Positions 39,859-50,234 of a DNA stretch of 64,000 bases are shown piece by piece; position 1 is the first letter of the stretch, and each line of letters opens with the position of its first letter. Under the pieces are notes generated by a model, which was not told where the DNA came from, searched no databases, and worked only from the letters and a program-made list of their open reading frames with translations. Both the position numbers and the translations under genes were made by a program. The stretch comes from Flavobacterium covae (GTDB lineage: Bacteria; Bacteroidota; Bacteroidia; Flavobacteriales; Flavobacteriaceae), in assembly GCA_019565575.1 (NCBI GenBank), contig CP067379.1, positions 806,001 to 870,000 on the forward strand, written 5' to 3'.

Positions 39859-41248
39859 ATGGAAAATATTAAAAAGTACGTTCAAGATAACAAGGAACGT
39901 TTTATTAACGAACTAATTGACTTATTAAAAATACCTTCAGTAAGTGCTGACAGTGCTTATTCACAAGATGTAGTTGATACTGCTGATGCAGTAAAGAAGA
40001 GTTTAGAAAATGCGGGATGTGATTTCGTAGAACTTTGCGAAACACCTGGTTATCCAATTGTCTATGGTGAAAAAATAATAGATAAAAACCTACCAACCGT
40101 ATTGGTATATGGTCATTATGATGTGCAACCTGCTGATCCTATTGAATTATGGGACTCTCCTCCTTTTGAACCTGTAATAAAAAAAAACGGATCTGCATCC
40201 TGAGGGAGCTATTTTTGCGCGTGGTGCTTGCGATGATAAAGGACAAATGTATATGCACGTAAAAGCTTTTGAATACATGATCCAAAACAACTGCTTGCCT
40301 TGTAATGTAAAATTCATGATTGAAGGAGAAGAAGAAGTAGGCTCAAAAAGCTTAGGCTGGTTTGTTGAAAGAAACCAAGACAAATTGGCCAATGACGTAA
40401 TCTTAATTTCGGATACTGGAATGATTTCAAATCAACAACCGTCAATTACTACAGGATTAAGGGGATTAAGTTATGTGGAGGTAGAGGTAACAGGACCAAA
40501 CCGTGACTTGCATTCTGGATTATATGGTGGAGCAGTAGCCAATCCTATTAATATTCTAACTAAAATGATTGCGTCTTTACATGACGAAAATAATCATATT
40601 ACAATACCTGGATTTTACGACAAAGTAGAAGAACTGTCTACTGAGGAAAGAACGCAAATGGCAAAACGCCCTTTTAGTCAAGAAGCTTACAATGAAGCGT
40701 TAAACATAGCTGAAGAATATGGTGAAACAGGATACACCACTAACGAACGTAATTCTATCCGACCTACTTTAGATGTAAACGGTATTTGGGGTGGCTATAC
40801 AGGAGAAGGAGCAAAAACAGTAATAGCAAGTAAGGCTTATGCTAAAATTTCAATGCGATTAGTACCTAATCAAGATTGGGAAGATATTACCCAATTATTT
40901 CAAAATCATTTTGAACGTATAGCCCCAAAATCAGTTAAAGTAAAAGTAACTCCACATCACGGAGGACAGGGTTACGTAACACCAATTGATAGTATAGGAT
41001 ATCAAGCAGCAGCTAAAGCTTATAATGATTCATTTGGTATAGAACCTATTCCTGTCCGATCAGGGGGTAGCATTCCTATTGTTGCTTTATTTGAAAAAGA
41101 ATTAAAATCAAAAACGATTATGATGGGATTTGGATTAGATAGTGATGCTATTCATTCACCTAATGAGCATTATGGTATTTTTAATTATTTAAAAGGTATT
41201 GAAACAATCCCTTTATTTTATAAATATTTTACCGAATTAAGTAAATAA
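39859..41248 (+). CDS. M20-family metallopeptidase (dipeptidase type), one frameshift
   Basis: The N-terminal part (MENIKKYVQDNKERFINELI) carries the metal motif V-Y-G-H-Y-D-V-Q-P. An extra A in a run near 40185 breaks the frame; corrected it reads P-V-I-K-K-T-D-L-H-P-E-G-A-I-F-A-R-G-A-C-D-D-K-G, which supplies the bridging Asp. The second part has M-I-E-G-E-E-E-V-G-S, the catalytic Glu pair, and ends with A-I-H-S-P-N-E-H. The length of about 463 residues is typical for this cytoplasmic dipeptidase family. It stands alone between tRNA-Leu and the metal-uptake group. Confidence 0.88.
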
Positions 41249-41443
41249 TTAAAATTGACTTATATTGTGTAAACTATAGAATAGGAATATTTTTTTTGGT
41301 ATTCAAATTGTCATGTGAAATGTAGTTTGAGGTTTTGTTTCTAATTAAGTCAATTTGTTTGTTTTATGACCAAAATAAGAGTTTTTATAGTACTTAAATA
41401 TGTTTTAAAAAACAAGAAGACCAAAGGGAATTATTAAAATTTA

Positions 41444-41485
41444 CACCCTGTTTTTGATTGCTTTTCTTCAAAAACAGGGTTTCTT
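41444..41485. terminator. Bidirectional terminator between M20 peptidase and TonB receptor
   Basis: ACCCTGTTTTT (41444-41454) pairs with AAAAACAGGGT (41470-41480) and T-rich sequence follows. It is located between two convergent genes. Confidence 0.75.
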
Positions 41486-41541
41486 TTTGAGTAACAAATT
41501 TTGAATTAAGAATGAAATCTTAAAAAAACAAGAATTTATTC

Positions 41542-43799
41542 TTAATTCATGAAATATCTGATTCCTATAAAGCTTCTAATTCCTTGATTAGGCCCATAGA
41601 CATAAGTAGGATCAAATGTAAGGGAATATGGATTTTCAGGAGTTGCCATTACATTACCATTAATATCATATTGAATATTTTTATCAAAAGGATCATGAGA
41701 ACGGGCAATGATAAAAGGATTGCCTTTATTGGGAGTCCAGTTTAATAAATTTTTAATTCCTAAATAGATTTCGAGGTTTTTAATTTTATTAATAGTACAC
41801 TGAATGTTTTGAATACTATAAGTTGATGAATTAGGCTTTCTCGGATCTGTGTCACTTAAAAGAGGTAATTTCATAGGGCCATATATATTTCCTGTGTAGT
41901 CAAATGATAAAAACCATTTGGGAATAGCATAGGATATGGACCATGTTCCCGAAAAACGCTCTGTTAATAACTGTCTTTGTTGAATGCCTTTTGCGGTCTT
42001 AGACACATCCATAAAGGTAGCTCCTAAACTTACTTTTAGTCCACTACCAAGAATTAGATCAAGGTTACTACTTATTCCTTTTGATTCAGCAAAACCATCT
42101 AAATTTTTATATATAATGGCATTTGTATTCGTTTCGTAATCTGGTAAAATGGTATTGGTAAAATAAGTATACCAAATAGAGTTTTCCCAACTAATAAAAC
42201 TTCCGTTCTTTAAATACCATTTACGCAATACGTTTAAGTTAGCATTGTAGGACTGCTCAGGTTTTAATTTTTCTGTTATAATAATCTCTCTAGCACCTGT
42301 TAAGGCTGCATGTTCTTCTGTAAATAAATTTACAACCCTAAAACCTGTTCCAGCATTAATTCTGGCGACTGTATTATTGTTGGGTTTCCATTTATAAGCA
42401 AATCTAGGTGTAAAGATATTTTCATGATTTTTATTAAAATCATATCGTGTGCCTAACAATATAGTATGATGATCATTCAATTTTATATCGTTTTGTAAAA
42501 AAATACTTGAAATCCAGTTTGTGTTTTCTGAAAATGTGGCGGGTGTATTATCGTCATAAAATTGATAACGTGTAGCGAGTCCAAATAGTAAATAATGTTT
42601 TTTAATAACCTTGTCCCAAGTTAATTGTCCAAATCCAATATTTTGTTGTGCTAAATATAATGTTTTGCCATAAGCAGAATTTTGATTATGATTGGTATAA
42701 GAAAAATTTATTTTCATTTTTTCTTTTATAGGGAGCTCATATACTCCGAGTATTTCATAGCGTTTGGTATAAATACTTTCACCATATACTTGATCACTTC
42801 CTCTAAATGACTTATTCCACTGCATTTCACCACCCCATCTGTCTTCATAAGAATAACGACCCGCAAGTGAAAGAAGTTTTTTTGAATTTCTTTCAAAATT
42901 CCACTTTTGAAAAATAGAAATACGATCTTGTAAAGTAACATCTGTAAAATGATCTTTATTATTATCTATTGGATTTGAGTAATTAAAATAATTAATTCCA
43001 GTTAATACTGAAATTTTTTTAAGATCAAATTTAAATCCAAAATCTAAATTTGCTTCTCCCCAACTTGTCGAAAACCCATCTAAAGATACTATGGGTACAT
43101 TTTTAGGATTTTTAGTGATAATATTTATTAAGCCTCCTACCGCTTCGCTACCATACAATGAAGAGGCGGGTCCTTTTATAATTTCTATACGTTCTACTAA
43201 AGAATTAGGTATTCCTGAAAGGCCATAAACTGTAGATAATCCACTTACAATAGGCATTCCATCTATTAACACGAATGTGTAGGGACCTTCCAAACCGTTG
43301 ATATGAATATCTCCTGTGTTACAAATATTGCAGTTGAGTTGAGGTCGAATACCGTTAATATTTTGTAATCCCTCAAAAATATTGGAAACGGGATTTTTTT
43401 AAAGAAAGAAGATTTAAAAACTTCAACAGGTACTGCGCTATCTAGTCGGCTTACAGGTTTTAATGTTCCTGTTACAACAACTTCTTCTATATTGTGCTGT
43501 TTTTCTTTTATAGCTATAAGTTCGATATTTAATAAAATAGGTATTCCATCTTCTATATTAACTTCTTTTTTGAATTTTTGAAAGTTTTTTTCAATAATTT
43601 CTATTTCATATTTCCCTTGTTTTAATACCGAGGTTTTAAAATACCCTATTGAATCTGTTGTTGTAATCTGCTTTTTATTTATTAGAATTTGTATAGAAGA
43701 TAACGCTAGATTTTCTGTACGCACAATACCTTGTATATAGGCTTGAGAGAAGGTTGTTAGGGAGTAAAAACAAAATATTAATAAGTGGTTAAATTTCAT
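41542..43799 (-). CDS. TonB-dependent outer-membrane receptor, one frameshift
   Basis: A signal peptide (MKFNHLLIFCFYSLTTFSQ) is followed by a carboxypeptidase-like domain at about residues 22-100, then the plug (IEEVVVTGTLKPVSRLDSAV; VFVLIDGMPIV-like; G-P-A-S-S-L-Y-G-S-E-A-V-G-G). A beta barrel ends in R-S-F-I-G-I-R-Y-F. An A-run deletion near 43397 splits the frame; the corrected join is F-F-K-K-N-P-V-S-N-I-F-E-G-L. It contains N-I-C-N-T-G-D-I-H-I-N-G-L, as in receptors for metal complexes or heme. It is divergent from a metal-dependent repressor with an operator in between, so metal-regulated uptake is likely. The substrate is not known. Confidence 0.87.
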
Positions 43800-43818
43800 T
43801 TTTTTAATTTTAAAAATA

Positions 43819-43840
43819 ATTTTTAGACAAATCTAAAAAT
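43819..43840. promoter_or_regulatory. Palindromic operator, probable DtxR/MntR binding site
   Basis: Inverted repeat ATTTTTAGA-caaa-TCTAAAAAT with 9-bp arms. It covers TAGATTTG on the minus strand (43835-43828), a good -7 box for the TonB receptor, with a -33 TTTG at 43859-43856, 20 bases away. Binding would block that promoter. The opposite promoter (TATATTTG at 43869-43876) serves the repressor gene itself. Confidence 0.65.
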
Positions 43841-43892
43841 TATATTATCTCAAAACAAAATTTATAATTATATTTGTGTAAAATAAATACAA

Positions 43893-44552
43893 ATGACTCA
43901 TTCTGAAGAGAATTATCTCAAGGTAATATATCATTTAAATGGTGCTTCACACAAAGGAGTTAACACAAATGCTATAGCCTTAATGATAGAAACAAAGGCT
44001 TCCTCTGTGACGGATATGTTGAAAAAATTAGCTGAAAAAGGATTAGTAGATTATCAAAAATATCAAGGAGTTAGCTTAACAGATAAAGGATTGCATACCG
44101 CTAAGATGATTATTAGAAAACATCGTCTTTGGGAAGTTTTTTTAGTAAACAAACTAGGTTTTGCTTGGGATGAGGTACATGAATTGGCGGAGGAGTTAGA
44201 ACATATAAAATCTGAAAAACTTACTGATAAATTAGATGAATTTTTAGATTTTCCTGCTTTTGATCCTCATGGAGACCCGATACCTAATAAAAATGGCGAA
44301 ATTAAATGGACTCATGAATTACTTCTTAGTGAAGCAGAGTTAGCAACCTCTTATCTTTTTGTTGGGGTTAAAAATTCATCAGTAGAGTTTTTACAATACT
44401 TAGACAAACAAAATATAGCATTAGGTTCAACGATTAAGATAATAAGTAAAGAAGAATTTGACGCATCACTTCATATCAAAATAGAGGATCGAGACTTAAT
44501 GATTTCAAATAAAATTGCAGAAAATTTATTCATTAAACTAAAACAATTATGA
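43893..44552 (+). CDS. mntR: DtxR/MntR-family metal-dependent repressor
   Basis: 219 residues. A winged-helix DNA-binding part comes first (SEENYLKVIYHL; ASSVTDMLKKLAEKGLV). Then the metal-binding and dimer part has H-R-L-W-E-V-F-L and L-A-E-E-L-E-H-I. The acidic/His segment F-P-A-F-D-P-H-G-D-P-I-P and a C-terminal SH3-like FeoA domain follow. These proteins repress uptake genes when Fe or Mn is sufficient. It overlaps the NRAMP gene by four bases and is divergent from the TonB receptor. Whether the effector is manganese or iron cannot be told. Confidence 0.88.
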   Translation: MTHSEENYLKVIYHLNGASHKGVNTNAIALMIETKASSVTDMLKKLAEKGLVDYQKYQGVSLTDKGLHTAKMIIRKHRLWEVFLVNKLGFAWDEVHELAEELEHIKSEKLTDKLDEFLDFPAFDPHGDPIPNKNGEIKWTHELLLSEAELATSYLFVGVKNSSVEFLQYLDKQNIALGSTIKIISKEEFDASLHIKIEDRDLMISNKIAENLFIKLKQL

Positions 44553-46477
44553 GTAAATCGTTAGAAGAAGTACACGAAAGTGTATCTATACAAAATAAAA
44601 CGTCATGGTTTAAACGAACCTTAGCCTTTTTAGGTCCTGCCTATTTAATTAGCGTTGGTTATATGGATCCTGGTAACTGGGCTACTGATTTAGCAGGAGG
44701 AAGCCAGTTTGGATACAGTTTATTATGGGTTTTATTAATGAGTAATCTAATGGCTTTGTTGTTACAAAGTCTTAGTGCCAGATTGGGCATTGTAACACAG
44801 CGTGATCTAGCACAAGCTTCTCGTGAAACCTATTCGCCTCTTATAAACCTATTTTTATATATATTAGCAGAAATTGCCATAGCTGCTTGTGATTTAGCAG
44901 AGGTTTTAGGAATGGCAATTGGTATTAATTTATTGTTTGGAGTTCCTTTGTTGCAAGGTGTTCTGATTACAGTTTTAGATACTTTTTTATTACTATTTTT
45001 AATAAATAAAGGCATTCGAAAAATGGAAGCTTTTGTTATAACATTAGTGGCTATTATAGGTTCTTGTTTTGTTTTTGAAATGATATTTGCTGAGCCTGAA
45101 ATTACAAAAGTAATGAGTGGACTGATTCCTTCTATTCCAAATCAAACTGCTTTATATATAGCTATTGGAATTATAGGAGCTACCGTTATGCCTCATAATT
45201 TATACCTTCACTCTTCTTTGGTTCAAACACGTAAATTTGAAAGAAGTAAAGCAGGAATTAAACAAGCTATTCGATATAATATCATAGATTCAACCATTGC
45301 ATTAAATTTAGCTTTTTTTGTTAATGCAGCCATACTAATTTTAGCAGCGGCCACATTTTATAAAAATGGATTTTATGAAGTAGCTGAAATACAAGATGCA
45401 CATCAATTATTAGCCCCTGTACTGGGTACTAAATGGGCTGCTTCGTTATTTGCTATTGCTTTAATAGCCGCCGGACAAAGTTCAACTATTACGGGTACAT
45501 TGGCTGGACAAATTGTAATGGAAGGTTATCTAAATTTGCGTATTCAACCATGGGTACGACGTATCTTAACCCGATTGATTGCCATAGTACCTGCTGTTAT
45601 TGTTATTACCTTATTTGGTGAAGAGGTAACAGGCAAAATGCTTATTTTGAGTCAGGTTATTTTGAGTATGCAATTGGGATTTGCCATTATTCCTTTAATT
45701 CATTTTGTGAGTGATTCAGATAAAATGAATGGTTTTGAAATAAATAAACTTACACAGGTTGTGGCGTGGATTATAGCACTTATTATCGTAGGGTTAAACG
45801 CTAAATTAGTCTTTGGAGAAATACAAAACTTACTTCAAGCATATAATAATGCTATTGCTTTATGGGTAACTGTGATTCCTATTTCTGTAGGTTTTGGAGG
45901 ATTACTTTTGTATATTATATTCAAGCCTTTGCTAAAACCTACATTTACAGAATATAAACATACTACTCATCAAAATATCAATATAGAATTCAATCCTAAC
46001 CATCCTATTTATAGAAAAAATATTGCTATTGCATTGGATTTTTCAACTGCGGATGAGTTAGCCGTAAATCATGCTATTGAGTTAGGAGGAAAGGAGGCTG
46101 ATTATACATTAATACATATCGTGGAAAGTGTAGGAGCTGTTTTTTATGGTCAACATATAAAGGATCAAGAAACAAAGATTGATAAAAAAATATTAAACAG
46201 GTACCGTGATAATTTAGTACAATTAGGATACAAAGTAGAATATCAACTCGGGTTTGGTAAACCAACAAAAGCGATAGCGGATATTGTTAATACAAATAAA
46301 TTTGATATTTTAGTAATGGGAACGCATGGACATACGGGATATAAAGACATACTCTTTGGTACGACTGTTAATAAATTAAGGCATGCCATATCAATTCCGT
46401 TATACATTGTTAAAAAGAATAAAAGAGTATATGAAAAACACGTTAAATCTATTGTTGTTTGTTATCATTTTGATTAG
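44549..46477 (+). CDS. mntH: NRAMP Mn/Fe transporter fused to a universal-stress domain
   Basis: 642 residues. The NRAMP part (about 1-460) has the metal motif D-P-G-N-W near residue 41, M-P-H-N-L-Y-L-H-S near 214 and about eleven membrane segments. A cytoplasmic universal-stress-protein domain follows (I-A-I-A-L-D-F-S near 490; V-M-G-T-H-G-H-T-G near 590), a fusion common in Bacteroidota NRAMP proteins. It imports divalent manganese or iron with protons. The start overlaps the repressor gene, so the two form an operon that can feed back on itself. Confidence 0.9.
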   Translation: MSKSLEEVHESVSIQNKTSWFKRTLAFLGPAYLISVGYMDPGNWATDLAGGSQFGYSLLWVLLMSNLMALLLQSLSARLGIVTQRDLAQASRETYSPLINLFLYILAEIAIAACDLAEVLGMAIGINLLFGVPLLQGVLITVLDTFLLLFLINKGIRKMEAFVITLVAIIGSCFVFEMIFAEPEITKVMSGLIPSIPNQTALYIAIGIIGATVMPHNLYLHSSLVQTRKFERSKAGIKQAIRYNIIDSTIALNLAFFVNAAILILAAATFYKNGFYEVAEIQDAHQLLAPVLGTKWAASLFAIALIAAGQSSTITGTLAGQIVMEGYLNLRIQPWVRRILTRLIAIVPAVIVITLFGEEVTGKMLILSQVILSMQLGFAIIPLIHFVSDSDKMNGFEINKLTQVVAWIIALIIVGLNAKLVFGEIQNLLQAYNNAIALWVTVIPISVGFGGLLLYIIFKPLLKPTFTEYKHTTHQNINIEFNPNHPIYRKNIAIALDFSTADELAVNHAIELGGKEADYTLIHIVESVGAVFYGQHIKDQETKIDKKILNRYRDNLVQLGYKVEYQLGFGKPTKAIADIVNTNKFDILVMGTHGHTGYKDILFGTTVNKLRHAISIPLYIVKKNKRVYEKHVKSIVVCYHFD

Positions 46478-46826
46478 TTGTGGTAGTAATCGTTCGATTT
46501 CCCAAATAGATCAAAAATTAAATCATACAAAAGGAAAGGAAATTGTTTTACAAAAAGTGTTAAATGACTCAAGATGTCCAGAAGGAGTACAATGTATCTG
46601 GGAAGGAGAAGTAGTAATACAGGTAGCTTATTTTGAAAATGGGCAAATTAAAGAAGAAAAACAATTTACGTTAAGATCAAATGACCAAGAAGAAATTATA
46701 GAATGGTTTCGCTTACATTTGCCTAAATCTAAAAAAACTTTACAAACAGTAAGTGTTTTGCCTCTTAGAAAGAAAAAAGAAAGACAAATTCTCCCGATTG
46801 AATATAGTATAATATTAGGATATTAG
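46431..46826 (+). CDS. Small lipoprotein downstream of the NRAMP gene
   Basis: About 131 residues from MKNTLNLLLFVIILISCG. The lipobox L-I-S-C gives Cys17. The body includes S-R-C-P-E-G-V-Q-C-I-W-E-G-E-V-V-I-Q, a two-cysteine motif seen in small secreted Bacteroidota proteins, followed by basic beta segments. The longer frame opening at 46383 is rejected because the signal peptide begins at 46431. It overlaps the NRAMP end by 47 bases and converges with the FeoB-associated peptide gene. Function unknown. Confidence 0.7.
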   Translation: MKNTLNLLLFVIILISCGSNRSISQIDQKLNHTKGKEIVLQKVLNDSRCPEGVQCIWEGEVVIQVAYFENGQIKEEKQFTLRSNDQEEIIEWFRLHLPKSKKTLQTVSVLPLRKKKERQILPIEYSIILGY

Positions 46827-46942
46827 TGACAATTACAGTCATTACTACAAGAGTTCTTTGGTTTCTTTTTACCAAAGAATTTTTTATATAAATAAGTTAT
46901 AGCTAAAATTAAGAGCAAAAAAGCAACTATTTCTTGTATCAT
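46823..46942 (-). CDS. FeoB-associated Cys-rich membrane peptide
   Basis: A 39-residue peptide MIQEIVAFLLLILAITYLY, one membrane segment, then K-K-F-F-G-K-K-K-P-K-N-S and a cysteine cluster C-S-N-D-C-N-C-H. This is the layout of the small Cys-rich proteins placed downstream of feoB. It lies 65 bases after feoB on the same strand. Its stop overlaps that of the opposite lipoprotein gene. Confidence 0.8.
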   Translation of the reverse strand: MIQEIVAFLLLILAITYLYKKFFGKKKPKNSCSNDCNCH

Positions 46943-47007
46943 AAAAATGGTCTCATTAAATTTTTAAATGTTATTGGAATGATGTTTATAGCTCATTTTT
47001 TTAATTT

Positions 47008-49101
47008 TTAACTTAAAACTTGATAGGCAATAAAAGCCACTAGATAAGCAAATCCAGACATAAAAAAGAGCTGTATTGCAGGCCATTTCCAACCATTTGT
47101 TTCCTTTTTGGTAATAGCCAAAGTGCTTATACATTGCATAGCAAAAGCGTAAAATAATAATAATGAAACCCCAGTGGCGGTATTAAATAATTTTTCACCT
47201 GTATTAGGGTTTATTTCCTCTGCTAAACGATTTTTAACGGTTGCTTCTTGATCTTCAGAATCTCCAATACTGTAAATAGTAGCAAGAGTACCTACAAAAA
47301 CTTCACGTGCGGCAAATGAAGAAATTATGGCAATTCCAATTTTCCAATCATAACCTAGTGGTTTAATTATAGGCTCTATACCTTTCCCAATTTTACCAAT
47401 ATACGAATTTTCAAGCTTATAGGAAGCAATTTGATTTTCTAAATCCTCCATAGATTTAGTTTGTTCTGTTATAATCTTTTCGGCATTTTTAAAGTTTTCA
47501 CCAGGACCATAAGAAGCCAAAAACCATAAAATAATAGATAATGCTAAAATAATCTTACCAGCACCTAACACAAAGGATTTCGTTTTTTCAATTACGTTAA
47601 TTGCAACATTTTTAAACATTGGCAATTTATAATTAGGCATTTCAATGACAAAATAAGAATTAGAAGGTATATGTAATGATTTATGCAAAACCCAAGCAGA
47701 AAGAAGAGCCATTAAAAATCCTATTAAATACATTGTCATTAAAGCAAATCCTTGCATATTAAAAACATACAAAATGCGTTCATTAGGAACAATTATAGAA
47801 ATAATAATAGCATATACAGGCAAACGTGCTGAGCAAGTTGTAAAAGGAGTTACTAATATAGATATTAAACGTTCCTTCCAGTTTTCAATATTTCTCGTGG
47901 CCATAATAGCTGGAATAGCGCAAGCAGTACCAGAAATGAGAGGAACTACACTTTTTCCAGAAAGTCCAAATCGACGCATTAGTTTATCCATAATAAAGAC
48001 TACTCGACTCATATAACCGCTTTCCTCTAGAATAGAAATAAACATAAAAAGAAAGGCTATTTGCGGTATAAAAATAATAATACCTCCTACTCCTGGTATA
48101 ATACCTTGTGTAATCAAATCTGTCAAGACCCCACTAGGCATTATAAAGGCTACCCAACTAGCTAAAGAAGCAAAAGTATGATCTATAAAATCCATAGGAA
48201 TACTTGCCCAATCAAAAATAGATTGAAAAATAAGCATCAAAATAAAAAAGAAAATAAAATATCCCCATACTTGATGCATTAGTATACGATCTAAGCGACT
48301 ACGTAAATCTTTAGCTTGATTAAGATCAATTTTTTGACCTATTTTGAGTGTTTGATTAATGAATTGATAACGTTTGATAGTTTCCTTATGTTGAAGGTGC
48401 TTTAACTGATCTTTTGATTTAGTGAATGAAGGATCTGGTAATTCTATACGATCTAAATTAACAAAATTTATATCTTGGGTAATCACTAACCACAACTTGT
48501 ACAATAATTGGTTGGGAAATGCTTTTTGTAAATCATTAAAATACTCTAGATCAATTTCAGAAGCATTCAAACAAGGTTCTATAGGCAAATTTTTATAATT
48601 AATAATTAAATCCTTTAGGTTTTCTATACCTTCTCCTTTGCGTGAACTCACTAAAGCAATTTTGGTTTTAAGTGTTTTTTCCAAGTAAGGAATATCTAAT
48701 GAAATTCCTTTATAAGACATTCTATCCGCCATATTAATAACTAAGATGGTCGGAATTTCTAAATCTTTAATTTGAGTAAATAGTAATAAATTTCGCTTTA
48801 AGTTTTCAACGTCTGTAACAACTATAGCTACATCTGGGTAATCTTTATCGTTTTTATTTAAAAGAAGTTCAATTACTACATTTTCGTCTAATGAACTTGC
48901 ATTTAAGCTATAGGTACCCGGTAAATCTAATATAGTAGCCTTTAAATTAGAAGCTAATTTACATATCCCTACTTTTTTTTCAACGGTTATTCCTGGATAA
49001 TTACCGACTTGCTGATTTAATCCTGTTAGTTGATTAAAAACAGACGTTTTTCCTACATTAGGATTACCAATTAAAGCAATGTTAATATTACCAACTTTCA
49101 T
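47008..49101 (-). CDS. feoB: Ferrous iron transporter FeoB
   Basis: 697 residues. The cytoplasmic G-protein domain has G-N-P-N-V-G-K-T near residue 12, D-L-P-G-T-Y-S-L and V-I-N-M-A-D. A helical spacer follows, then the membrane part with G-Y-M-S-R-V-V-F-I-M-D, S-G-T-A-C-A-I-P-A-I-M and the second gate domain with S-F-A-A-R-E-V-F-V-G-T. It imports Fe(II) across the inner membrane. The start lies one base inside the feoA stop, so the two are coupled. The frame is intact. Confidence 0.93.
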   Translation of the reverse strand: MKVGNINIALIGNPNVGKTSVFNQLTGLNQQVGNYPGITVEKKVGICKLASNLKATILDLPGTYSLNASSLDENVVIELLLNKNDKDYPDVAIVVTDVENLKRNLLLFTQIKDLEIPTILVINMADRMSYKGISLDIPYLEKTLKTKIALVSSRKGEGIENLKDLIINYKNLPIEPCLNASEIDLEYFNDLQKAFPNQLLYKLWLVITQDINFVNLDRIELPDPSFTKSKDQLKHLQHKETIKRYQFINQTLKIGQKIDLNQAKDLRSRLDRILMHQVWGYFIFFFILMLIFQSIFDWASIPMDFIDHTFASLASWVAFIMPSGVLTDLITQGIIPGVGGIIIFIPQIAFLFMFISILEESGYMSRVVFIMDKLMRRFGLSGKSVVPLISGTACAIPAIMATRNIENWKERLISILVTPFTTCSARLPVYAIIISIIVPNERILYVFNMQGFALMTMYLIGFLMALLSAWVLHKSLHIPSNSYFVIEMPNYKLPMFKNVAINVIEKTKSFVLGAGKIILALSIILWFLASYGPGENFKNAEKIITEQTKSMEDLENQIASYKLENSYIGKIGKGIEPIIKPLGYDWKIGIAIISSFAAREVFVGTLATIYSIGDSEDQEATVKNRLAEEINPNTGEKLFNTATGVSLLLFYAFAMQCISTLAITKKETNGWKWPAIQLFFMSGFAYLVAFIAYQVLS

Positions 49102-49337
49102 TACTCAATATCAAAAAGGGTTACTTGAATAGCATCAGCTGTTTCTTTTCGAATAGCTAAATGTGAGTCATTTACTAATAAATACAAAGGATCTCCTAAA
49201 GGAGCTATCTGTAACAATTGAACTTCATTACCAGGAAGACATCCCATTTCTAATAATTTTAATGGAACACTATCAATATCAAAATCGTCAATTCTTGCTT
49301 TTTGACCTTGCCTTAGTTGAGATAGGTTAATCTTCAC
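49101..49337 (-). CDS. feoA: FeoA, cytoplasmic SH3-like partner of FeoB
   Basis: 78 residues with the FeoA fold: S-Q-L-R-Q-G-Q-K-A-R-I, L-L-E-M-G-C-L-P-G-N-E-V and the end P-L-Y-L-L-V-N-D-S-H-L-A-I-R-K-E. It is needed for normal FeoB activity and is the first gene of the feoA-feoB unit. Confidence 0.9.
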   Translation of the reverse strand: MKINLSQLRQGQKARIDDFDIDSVPLKLLEMGCLPGNEVQLLQIAPLGDPLYLLVNDSHLAIRKETADAIQVTLFDIE

Positions 49338-50000
49338 TTATTTATTTAGATTGAATTAAGATTGTAAAAATAGGAAAATATATTCATCAAAATACTATAA
49401 AAATGATTTGATGAATATAAAACTTAATCTCTTATTTTCAGATCCAGATTCCGTATTAAAAAAATAATTTAATTTTAAGGGATAAATCTTAATTTTTAAC
49501 GTTAGAAAAAAATGACGTATTTGTTTCGAGTCATCCTTTATAAGCAAGAAAATTACACCTTGAAGATGAATATTTTTTAAAGCAAATATTCATCAAAATT
49601 GACTTTTGAGGCTAAAATGGAATAATCTATGACTTTTTCCTCACAAAATACTAACAGGGAATATGGTATTAAATTGATAATCAAAATATTTAATTACGAG
49701 TGTTTTATACCATTTAAACTTTAAAAATACTGGATTAAAAGTAAAATTCTCGATATGATTTTTTTCATTTTAAAACAACTCAAACAAACGGTTGAGTATA
49801 TAATTGAAATCATCGTTAGTTCGAGCGCGAAGCGCATCGAGAATCAACACTCATTTTTATTGCTTTTGTAGAATAATGTCTAAATAAAATGTAGTTTGTC
49901 ACTACGTAAGGAGAGCCCTCTTAATCAACATTATCTGATTCCTCCCTTTGGTCGAAATAACAAGATTGCGAACTTTTTGGACAGTCTTTTCTTAAGTTAA
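49338..50000. other. Intergenic region upstream of feoA with two inverted repeats
   Basis: No gene seen. Inverted repeat TATTCATCAAA (49381-49391) / TTTGATGAATA (49407-49417) lies about 45 bases upstream of feoA. A second one, GATGAATATTT / AAATATTCATC, is near 49566-49596. Both share the ATTCATC half-site. Near 49820-49840 there is a GC-richer motif GCGCGAAGCGC, and near 49970 an IS1182-like end (CTTTTTGGACAGTCTTTT). Confidence 0.45.
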
Positions 50001-50107
50001 TTAATCTAATATACTTTCTGATCTCCATAAGTTTGCTTTGTCCAATCTAAAGCTTGAATCCCTTTCTAACTCACTTGGATTTTCACAATCGGTAGGGTTG
50101 TTTTCAG
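50001..50107 (-). pseudogene. Fragment of the C-terminus of the 55971-56661 protein
   Basis: On the minus strand the reading is C-E-N-P-S-E-L-E-R-D-S-S-F-R-L-D-K-A-N-L then W-R-S-E-S-I-L-D and stop. It closely matches the last codons of the protein at 55971-56661. No upstream part remains, so it is a duplicated end, and shows that the toxin locus has been partly copied or rearranged. Confidence 0.75.
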
Positions 50108-50230
50108 GATTCGGCTTAATGGCACTTGGGCATAATTTGAGAAGAATGGTGGCAAAAATCATCTCTTCAGAAAAAATTTACAGTTGTCAATTTTTTTGGC
50201 GATTTTATCAATATTTTTTTGTTGTAATAG
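50108..50230 (+). pseudogene. Remnant of an IS1182-type transposase C-terminus
   Basis: The reading G-L-M-A-L-G-H-N-L-R-R-M-V-A corresponds to M-A-L-G-H-N-F-R-K-M-V-A at the end of the transposase at 12539. Nothing else of the element is left. It separates the two duplicated toxin-locus fragments. Confidence 0.65.
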
Positions 50231-50234
50231 TCGT

